Positions 1-5,168 of a DNA stretch of 5,168 bases are shown piece by piece. The first letter of the stretch is position 1. Every line of letters starts with the position of its first letter. The DNA comes from an uncultured Clostridia bacterium (GTDB lineage: Bacteria > Bacillota > Clostridia > Christensenellales > Pumilibacteraceae). The notes under the pieces were generated by a model. That model worked only from the letters and a program-made list of their open reading frames with translations. It did no database searches and was not told the DNA's origin. The DNA lies in NCBI GenBank assembly GCA_934247335.1, contig CAKQJJ010000118.1, forward strand, positions 1-5,168, read 5' to 3'. The translations under genes were made by a program, and so were the position numbers.

Positions 1-458
1 AGGAATACGACAAGCTTGCCGAAGCGTACGTCGAGCGCAGAAAGGGAGAGAAATGGTTTAATTTCTTCCATTTCATGCTTGATATTTACAACGGTCCGTG
101 CGAGTCCAAACGTCTCGTGGGATGCGGAGCAGGTAACGACTATATCGCAGTGGCTCCCAACGGAAATATTTATCCGTGCCACCAGTTCGACGGCGACGAA
201 AAATACGTCATCGGCAACGTTCTGGACGGAACTTTCGACACCACTATTCCGACTTATTTTGCCGAAAACAATCTTTTGAAAAAAGAAAAATGCAAAAAAT
301 GCTGGGCAAAATACTATTGCAGCGGAGGTTGCGCGGCAAACGCGATCAAGTACGGCGGCAACATAAATAAGCCGTACGAACTTAGCTGTGAGCTTATGCG
401 CAAGCGTATCGAATGCGCTATTGCCGTCAATTGTGTTGAAAAACAGAACGAACAATAA
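1..458 (+). CDS. scfB: SCIFF peptide radical SAM maturase, C-terminal part (5' end outside window)
   Basis: This is the last 151 residues of a radical SAM/SPASM enzyme; codons are in frame from base 3 and the stop is TAA at 456-458. The family installs Cys-to-alpha-carbon thioether cross-links in the SCIFF (six cysteines in forty-five residues) peptide of Clostridia, acting in the cytosol. The N-terminal TIM barrel with the CX3CX2C S-adenosylmethionine cluster motif lies off the left edge. What is visible is the SPASM domain that holds the auxiliary iron-sulfur clusters: a CX12GX4C motif (Cys codons at 123 and 177), a CX2CX5CX3C motif (Cys codons at 291, 300, 318, 330), and a final Cys 18 residues later (387). 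All seven canonical SPASM cysteines are therefore present. Three more cysteines lie at 99, 414 and 432. The SCIFF assignment, rather than another SPASM maturase, rests partly on the secD-secF-recJ neighbourhood. No break or frameshift is seen. Confidence 0.87.
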   Translation, partial: EYDKLAEAYVERRKGEKWFNFFHFMLDIYNGPCESKRLVGCGAGNDYIAVAPNGNIYPCHQFDGDEKYVIGNVLDGTFDTTIPTYFAENNLLKKEKCKKCWAKYYCSGGCAANAIKYGGNINKPYELSCELMRKRIECAIAVNCVEKQNEQ

Positions 459-497
459 ACATTTATGCAAATTTTTTAGCGACTTATGCGTATTCGT

Positions 498-526
498 TTG
501 ACTATTTTTACGCAATCCGCTATAAT
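498..526 (+). promoter_or_regulatory. sigma-A type promoter of secDF
   Basis: A -35 box TTGACT (498-503, 5 of 6 to consensus) is separated by exactly 17 bases from a perfect -10 box TATAAT (521-526). A second, overlapping TATAAT occurs at 526-531, but its distance from this -35 box (22 bases) is too long. The start of transcription would be near 533, giving a leader of only about 20 bases that contains the ribosome binding site and leaves no room for a leader-encoded switch. No extended -10 TG is present. The position between scfB and secD suggests that secDF has its own constitutive housekeeping promoter. Confidence 0.8.
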
Positions 527-543
527 ATAATCCGAGTTAATCT

Positions 544-548
544 GGAGG
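544..548 (+). promoter_or_regulatory. ribosome binding site of secD
   Basis: GGAGG lies 5 bases before the ATG at 554. It fixes the start of secD and lies within the short predicted leader. Confidence 0.85.
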
Positions 549-553
549 ACAGA

Positions 554-1942
554 ATGAAGAAGACATCGTCAATAATTAAATTGATAGTGGTTGGCGTAGC
601 TCTTGCGATCTGCATGATTTTAGCGACGTGCAGTTTCCGTATCCCGGGAACCGATTACAACTATAATTCGTTCGCAAGCGTTATCGACCTCGGTCTCGAT
701 CTGAAAGGCGGCGTTTACGCCTTGTTCGAGGCGTCGTCGGAAGACACCACTGATTTTGCGGACAAGCTTGAGGCTACCAAAAGTCGCCTTACCGAAATGC
801 TTACTTCGCGCGGTTACACCGAAGCGGTAGTAGTTACCGAAGGCGAAAACAGAATAAGAGTTTCCATCCCGAGCAAAGACGACGCAGAGGGATTGTTTAC
901 GATTATAGGTAAACCTGCCGGAATCGAATTCGTCATCGACAGTTCCGATGGTAATGGTGACGTAGTTCTTACCGGCGACGACGTTGTGTCGGCTACCGGC
1001 GCATACGGCAACACCGGAACCACGAGCGGTACTTGCGCGTACGTTTCTCTTGAACTTACCGACGCCGGACTTGCTAAATTTGCGGAAGCCACCGGTTCCA
1101 ATATCGGCAATACAATGTCGATTTATCTGGTTTACGACGGAGTGAGAGAAACCAACCCGATCACTACCGCAACCATAAATTCGCAGATCACCGGCAACCC
1201 CATTATCACGATGGGTGGAAGCGCAACCGAAGCGGACGCTAAAAATTTGGCAACCCAGATAAACAGCGGTACTTTCCAGCTTACTTTGTCGGTTGTCGAT
1301 ACCGGAAACGAATCGGCAACGCTCGGCGAGCAGGCTCTTAAAATGAGTATAATTGGCGGACTTATCGGTCTTCTCCTTGTATTTATTTTCCTTATAGCAA
1401 GATATCGCCTTATCGGTTTGTCGTCCGTGCTTACTTTGCTTATTTACGGCGTTCTCGACGTATTTATTCTTGCAACCTTTCCGTTCGTACAGCTTTCGTT
1501 GCCCGGCATCGCAGGCGTGCTGCTCGGTATAGGTATGGCTGTCGACGGCAACATCATTATGGCAGAGCGTATTCGCGAAGAATACAAATCTGGTAAATCG
1601 GTTCAGGCAAGTTTCCATGCCGGCATCAAGAAATCGAGAGCCGCTATTATCGACGGTAACGTCACCACTATTATCGCGGCGTTCATTCTTATTTTCGTCG
1701 GCACCGGTACCGTTTACGGCTTCGGTATTACGCTGGCTATCAGTATCGTACTTTCCGTACTGTGCTCGATGTTCGTATTCGGCTTCATTGCAAAACAGTT
1801 TGTAAATCTGTTCGGTTACGGCGATGCTCATCCCGGTGCATTGGGACTTAAACGTGCTCCCGAGGCGGCTGCGAACGAAGCCGAACAAACTACTTCGGCT
1901 TCCGTTTCCGAAATCGCAAACGAAGAGGGAGGTAATCGCTAA
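554..1942 (+). CDS. secD: Protein translocase subunit SecD
   Basis: SecD, 462 residues, is a membrane subunit that works with SecF to drive late steps of protein export through SecYEG using the ion gradient. Transmembrane helix 1 is at about residues 8-28, followed by the family motif DLGLDLKGG (45-53). An extracytoplasmic P1 region runs to about 262. Five clustered helices follow at about 264-283, 289-310, 314-336, 363-386 and 390-413. The conserved membrane motif LPGIAGVLLGIGMAVDGN spans 316-333 and includes Asp331, equivalent by motif to E. coli SecD Asp519, which is implicated in proton coupling. A Gly follows it where Ala is usual. IIDGNVTT (365-372) is the other expected motif. The tail after about residue 420 is Ala/Glu rich and cytosolic. 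The start is supported by GGAGG 5 bases upstream. The TAA overlaps the secF ATG by one base, so the two genes are translationally coupled. TTA, CTA and TCA codons are almost absent. The gene appears intact. Confidence 0.97.
   Translation: MKKTSSIIKLIVVGVALAICMILATCSFRIPGTDYNYNSFASVIDLGLDLKGGVYALFEASSEDTTDFADKLEATKSRLTEMLTSRGYTEAVVVTEGENRIRVSIPSKDDAEGLFTIIGKPAGIEFVIDSSDGNGDVVLTGDDVVSATGAYGNTGTTSGTCAYVSLELTDAGLAKFAEATGSNIGNTMSIYLVYDGVRETNPITTATINSQITGNPIITMGGSATEADAKNLATQINSGTFQLTLSVVDTGNESATLGEQALKMSIIGGLIGLLLVFIFLIARYRLIGLSSVLTLLIYGVLDVFILATFPFVQLSLPGIAGVLLGIGMAVDGNIIMAERIREEYKSGKSVQASFHAGIKKSRAAIIDGNVTTIIAAFILIFVGTGTVYGFGITLAISIVLSVLCSMFVFGFIAKQFVNLFGYGDAHPGALGLKRAPEAAANEAEQTTSASVSEIANEEGGNR
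1928..1933 (+). promoter_or_regulatory. ribosome binding site of secF, inside secD
   Basis: GGAGGT lies in the last codons of secD, 8 bases before the secF ATG at 1942. With the TAATG overlap it supports this start and coupled translation of the two subunits. Confidence 0.85.
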
Positions 1943-3159
1943 TGAAACTTTATGAATCCGGAAAACTGAATATCGTTCAGAAGAGAAAACAAATTCTCAT
2001 CGTTCCGCTTATTATTATCCTTATTGCCGCAATCTGTATGGTCGTTTTCGGTCTTACTACCGGAAGCGCAGTAAACGTTGGTACCGATTTCACCGGCGGT
2101 TACAAAATGCGCGTTAAAATCGGCGACAGACTGACCGACGAAACTTATCAGGAATATAACGACAAAATCGTTTCCATTGCAGAGAATCTTTCCGATTCGG
2201 AAGGTAACGGCTACGGAATTAAAGTTACCAAGGTCGAAAGATACGGTACCGATAACGATTCTATCGCTATTTCGTACAACCGCATCAAGGGTAAAGACGA
2301 CGACTATATGCAGGATGTCGTCAATCCCGCGTTGAAAGAAGAACTCGAAAACGCGATTCTTAAAAATATTCCCGAAGTTGCGTTTTCGGATACTACCATT
2401 GTTGCTACCTACAACGACAACGTTCCCGGCGTTGACAGCGTAAAAGAAGACGCTCTCAAAGCTTTGGACGTTACCGTAACCGGCATGTCTTTGTCGGGTA
2501 AGCAGCTTACCATTACGATAGCTTCGCCCGTTGCATCCGATATGCAGGACGCTGTAAAAGAAGCTTTGGCATTGTTTGATCCGTATGCCGGAAGCGTTAC
2601 TTCGTCCGGTTTCGTCAGCTCGACCGTTAGCAGCGAATTGTTGCAGCGTGCGGTTCTCGCGGTAGTTATCGCAATCGTATGTATGCTTATTTATATCTGG
2701 ATCAGATTCGAGCTTCTCAGCGGTTTGGCTGCAATCATCGCATTGTTCCACGACTTGATCATGATGATGTGCGGTATGTTTATTTTCCATATCGAAATCA
2801 ATCAGACCATAATTGCAGCGCTTATCACCATACTCGGTTATTCTATCAACAACACGATTATTATTTTCGACCGTGTACGTGAAAACGTTAAAAACATGCC
2901 GAGCGCAAGCAACGAAGACATAATCAACAATTCGATTTCGCATACGATTTCGAGAACGTTGTTCTCAACGCTTACCACGTTGGTAATGATACTGTTCGTT
3001 GCAATTCTCGGAGTTGCGGATATCAGAATATTTGCTCTTCCCATCATATTCGGTTTGGTTGCAGGTTTCTATTCCGCTACGTGTATTGCTCCGTCTATCT
3101 GGGCTTGGCTTAGCGATAGATTTGACGTTAAGCACAAAAAGAATACCCCCAAAGCGTAG
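1942..3159 (+). CDS. secF: Protein translocase subunit SecF, with enlarged extracytoplasmic domain
   Basis: SecF, 405 residues, is the partner of SecD in the Sec accessory complex. Transmembrane helix 1 is at about residues 18-38, followed by VGTDFTGG (46-53), the usual SecF motif. Five helices follow a large extracytoplasmic region, at about 235-255, 260-282, 288-310, 336-358 and 362-385. Conserved elements include GYSIN (299-303), FDRVREN (309-315) and SRT (337-339). Two things are odd. The Asp that normally follows SIN, equivalent by motif to E. coli SecF Asp213, is Asn304 (codon 2851-2853). Its partner Arg338 (E. coli Arg247, the same 34-residue spacing) is kept. The region between helix 1 and helix 2 is about 180 residues, against roughly 100 in E. 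coli SecF (323 residues in total). The gene overlaps secD by one base and ends 21 bases before a terminator hairpin. No frameshift is seen, so this is a complete, separate SecF and not a SecDF fusion. Confidence 0.96.
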   Translation: MKLYESGKLNIVQKRKQILIVPLIIILIAAICMVVFGLTTGSAVNVGTDFTGGYKMRVKIGDRLTDETYQEYNDKIVSIAENLSDSEGNGYGIKVTKVERYGTDNDSIAISYNRIKGKDDDYMQDVVNPALKEELENAILKNIPEVAFSDTTIVATYNDNVPGVDSVKEDALKALDVTVTGMSLSGKQLTITIASPVASDMQDAVKEALALFDPYAGSVTSSGFVSSTVSSELLQRAVLAVVIAIVCMLIYIWIRFELLSGLAAIIALFHDLIMMMCGMFIFHIEINQTIIAALITILGYSINNTIIIFDRVRENVKNMPSASNEDIINNSISHTISRTLFSTLTTLVMILFVAILGVADIRIFALPIIFGLVAGFYSATCIAPSIWAWLSDRFDVKHKKNTPKA

Positions 3160-3180
3160 TCTTGAACAAAACGTAAAAAT

Positions 3181-3211
3181 AAAATAAGCCTTCAAGCGAA
3201 GGCTTATTTTT
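3181..3211 (+). terminator. intrinsic terminator after secF
   Basis: A 13-bp perfect inverted repeat (3181-3193 with 3198-3210) encloses the four-base loop AAGC. The core AAGCCTTC/GAAGGCTT is followed by ATTTTT, the usual Rho-independent layout. The A-rich left side gives a T-run on the other strand too, so the hairpin could work in both directions, though no convergent gene is visible. It ends the secDF unit and lies only 20 bases before the recJ start. Confidence 0.9.
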
Positions 3212-3221
3212 CCAATTTAAC

Positions 3222-3225
3222 GGAG
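3222..3225 (+). promoter_or_regulatory. ribosome binding site of recJ
   Basis: GGAG lies 5 bases before the ATG at 3231. It lies outside the terminator stem, so the hairpin does not sequester it. It decides the recJ start. Confidence 0.75.
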
Positions 3226-3230
3226 AAAAC

Positions 3231-5168
3231 ATGAACGTCTTACTTGAAAAAAGAAACGATATCTCGGTTGACATGCAGACGATAAAAGATATATCCGGTG
3301 CGATCGGCGTAAATAAAAAACTGGTCGAACTGCTTTTTTTGAGTGGAATGAAAACGGAAAAAGACGTTCACGATTTTCTTTTCCCTGACGCCGGAAATTT
3401 TTACGACCCGTTTTTGATGAAGGGTATGCGCGAGGCTGTCGACAGAATTAATGCCGCCATCGAAAACGATGAAAAAATAGTCGTGTACGGTGATTACGAC
3501 GCCGACGGAATTTGCTCCAACGCCATTTTGTCGCTATATCTCAAATCGCGCGGAATGGAAGTCTTTTCGCATACTCCCAACAGAATAGGCGACGGATACG
3601 GACTTAATAACGATATTCTCGAAAAGATAATCGAAGAAATCATGCCCGATCTTATTATCACTTGCGATTGCGGAATTTCCTGCTATGACGAAGTGGAGTT
3701 CGTAAAAGATCTCGGCGTTGATATAATAGTTACCGATCACCACGAACCGGGCGAAAAAATCCCCGATTGCGTGGTCGTAAACCCAAAGCAGAGCGATTGC
3801 AAATATCCTTTCAAAGGACTTTGCGGCGCGGGAGTAGTGTTGAAACTCGTGCAGGCGCTTTCCGGATTTGAAACGATGGAAAAGTACTTGGACTTGTGTT
3901 CGGTGGCCACGATTGCCGACCTCGTTCCGCTGTTGGATGAAAATCGCCTTATAGTGCAATTGGGGCTTTCTCGTATTCCGTCAACCGAAAATATCGGGCT
4001 TAAAGCGCTGTTTGCAAGCAATAATCTTATTAAGCCGACTGCGTCCGACGTTGCATTTAAAATTTCTCCTCGTATAAACGCCGCAGGCAGAATGGGCGAC
4101 GCTTATCGCGCGTTTGAACTTTTGACTACCGATAACAGAACGCGTGTTGCCGAAATTATTTCCGAACTCGAAACCGAAAACGACAGACGAAAAGAAATGT
4201 GCAACGAAATGTACTCTGAGGCGCTTGTCGATTTGCGCTACGAAGATATCGTAAACACGAGAGCGATAATTTTGTGCAATTCCTCGTGGGAAAAAGGTAT
4301 AACCGGTATCCTTGCGGCTAAGTTGTGCGGAGATTTTATGCGCCCGACGTTCGTTCTTGCAAAATCGGGTGACGATTCATATAAAGGAACTTGCCGAAGC
4401 GTAGAAGGCATCAATATATTCGAGGTGCTGTCCGGGTGTTCGGATTTGCTGCTCGAATTCGGCGGACACAGCCAGGCTGCGGGTTTTTCGATATCGCCCG
4501 ACAAAGTAGAGGCATTCAAGTTGCGTGTTAAAGACATTCTGTCAAAGTATGACGCAAATTTGTTTTTACCCAAATTTTTATACGACGACGAAATCGAACT
4601 AAAAGATTTAAGTTATGAATTCGTTGAATCTTTGTCGATGTTGGAGCCCACCGGAAACAGCAATCCCAAACCCACGTTTAAGATTAAAGCCGAAAAAGTT
4701 GTCGTTTCCCCGTGCAAAAACAACGCGGCGCACGTTTCTATCAATATTGCCGATTCACTGCAAGTATTTGCTTTCAATTATTCCGAATTATCGTATCAAC
4801 TTATGTCTGCAAAAAGTAAGGATCTCGTAGTGGAGTTGCAACGCAATTCGTTTGGCGGAAAAGACGTAAAAGGCATACTCCGTGCGTGCAGTCCGGAAGA
4901 TTTGTACGTCAGCGACGTAGTGACGAAAGCTTACAATTTAAGTCTTTCCATGTACGAAAGCGACGACAAAGCCGAGTACAAAACTTATTCGGACGTAGAC
5001 GAAGTGTACAGTGATGAGTTATATGGGACGCTTGTGGTTGCGGACGATAAAGAAACGTATGAAAAATTCGTGCAAACGCATCCGATGCTTGTAAACGAGT
5101 ATGCGTACGTCACCACGATAAATAATTTTTCGAGAATAATTGTTGCACCGGTTTTTGAACAGAACAAT
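3231..5168 (+). CDS. recJ: Single-stranded-DNA-specific 5'-3' exonuclease RecJ (3' end outside window)
   Basis: RecJ degrades single-stranded DNA 5' to 3' in recombinational repair and mismatch repair. The frame is open from ATG 3231 to the right edge, 646 residues, already longer than E. coli RecJ (577) and like the longer Bacillus type (786). DHH-domain metal ligands are in place: GDYDADG (87-93), Asp146 in CDCGIS, DHH (169-171) and Asp230 in ADLVPL. The DHHA1 half contains NAAGRMG (283-289) and GGHSQAAG (411-418). An OB-fold-like region follows, opened by LEPTGNSNPKP (471-481) where the family usually has LEPFGxGNPxP. The last stretch, from about residue 560, matches the extra C-terminal region of Firmicute RecJ in position, but I assign it by length and context only. 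The WHxG-type motif is present as WEKG, so the His is replaced. The gene uses TTA, CTA and TCA codons about a dozen times, unlike secD and secF. The start is supported by GGAG 5 bases upstream. No promoter fits between the terminator and this start. Confidence 0.96.
   Translation, partial: MNVLLEKRNDISVDMQTIKDISGAIGVNKKLVELLFLSGMKTEKDVHDFLFPDAGNFYDPFLMKGMREAVDRINAAIENDEKIVVYGDYDADGICSNAILSLYLKSRGMEVFSHTPNRIGDGYGLNNDILEKIIEEIMPDLIITCDCGISCYDEVEFVKDLGVDIIVTDHHEPGEKIPDCVVVNPKQSDCKYPFKGLCGAGVVLKLVQALSGFETMEKYLDLCSVATIADLVPLLDENRLIVQLGLSRIPSTENIGLKALFASNNLIKPTASDVAFKISPRINAAGRMGDAYRAFELLTTDNRTRVAEIISELETENDRRKEMCNEMYSEALVDLRYEDIVNTRAIILCNSSWEKGITGILAAKLCGDFMRPTFVLAKSGDDSYKGTCRSVEGINIFEVLSGCSDLLLEFGGHSQAAGFSISPDKVEAFKLRVKDILSKYDANLFLPKFLYDDEIELKDLSYEFVESLSMLEPTGNSNPKPTFKIKAEKVVVSPCKNNAAHVSINIADSLQVFAFNYSELSYQLMSAKSKDLVVELQRNSFGGKDVKGILRACSPEDLYVSDVVTKAYNLSLSMYESDDKAEYKTYSDVDEVYSDELYGTLVVADDKETYEKFVQTHPMLVNEYAYVTTINNFSRIIVAPVFEQNN

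Noticed and set aside
459..497. Possible terminator after scfB
   Set aside because: There is a T-run (ATTTTTT near 472-477) but I can find no stable stem before it, so I do not call a terminator.
487..514. 6-bp inverted repeat TGCGTA (487-492) and TACGCA (509-514) around the secD -35 box
   Set aside because: It is short, has a 16-base gap, does not extend on either side, and could easily arise by chance. I do not call it an operator.
620..1888. 422-codon open frame on the minus strand across secD
   Set aside because: It is in exact codon register opposite secD, which lacks TTA, CTA and TCA codons there, so it has no stops by default. The protein is rich in Cys, Arg, Asn and Gly with no recognisable motif, while secD is plainly real.
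1939..2943. 334-codon open frame on the minus strand across secF
   Set aside because: The same codon-register shadow effect applies. Low-complexity Asn/Val/Arg/Phe-rich translation, no recognisable family, and secF is plainly the real gene.
3122..3146. Possible recJ promoter in the 3' end of secF (TTGACG at 3122, GAATAC at 3141)
   Set aside because: The spacing is only 13 bases and the -10 match is poor.
3534..3959. 141-codon and neighbouring minus-strand open frames inside recJ
   Set aside because: They lie opposite the most conserved DHH region of recJ and show no motifs of their own.
4615..4830. 71-codon plus-strand open frame inside recJ
   Set aside because: It is an out-of-frame shadow of the recJ OB-fold region, with no motif of its own.

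Overview
The window looks like a chromosomal segment from an anaerobic, Clostridia-type Firmicute of moderate GC content. The evidence is the gene set and order: the end of a SCIFF-peptide radical SAM maturase (scfB), then separate secD and secF genes, then a long Bacillus/Clostridium-style recJ, all on the + strand. I know this order as a recurrent clostridial neighbourhood. The species cannot be named from the sequence, and an uncultured gut-type lineage is only a guess.

Layout. Bases 1-458 are the C-terminal 151 residues of ScfB, with all seven canonical SPASM-domain cysteines. The 95-base gap 459-553 holds a near-consensus sigma-A promoter and a strong ribosome binding site. secD (554-1942) and secF (1942-3159) overlap by one base in a TAATG junction and are certainly cotranscribed. 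A 13-bp perfect hairpin with a T-run (3181-3211) closes the secDF unit. recJ starts only 20 bases after the hairpin at 3231 and stays open through the right edge (646 residues visible). There are no tRNAs, rRNAs, insertion sequences, CRISPR arrays or long gene-free stretches.

How the genes relate. SecD and SecF form the membrane complex that uses the proton or sodium gradient to help pull preproteins out of the SecYEG channel. ScfB makes thioether cross-links in the small six-cysteine SCIFF peptide, whose gene (scfA) should lie just left of the window. RecJ is a 5'-3' single-strand DNA exonuclease, and its place here is conserved neighbourhood rather than a clear functional link. The points most worth a second look are in SecF. 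The membrane aspartate equivalent to E. coli SecF Asp213 is an asparagine, and the extracytoplasmic domain is much larger than usual. A second point is the terminator just before recJ, which leaves no room for a recJ promoter. I found no convincing evidence of a wholly new system.
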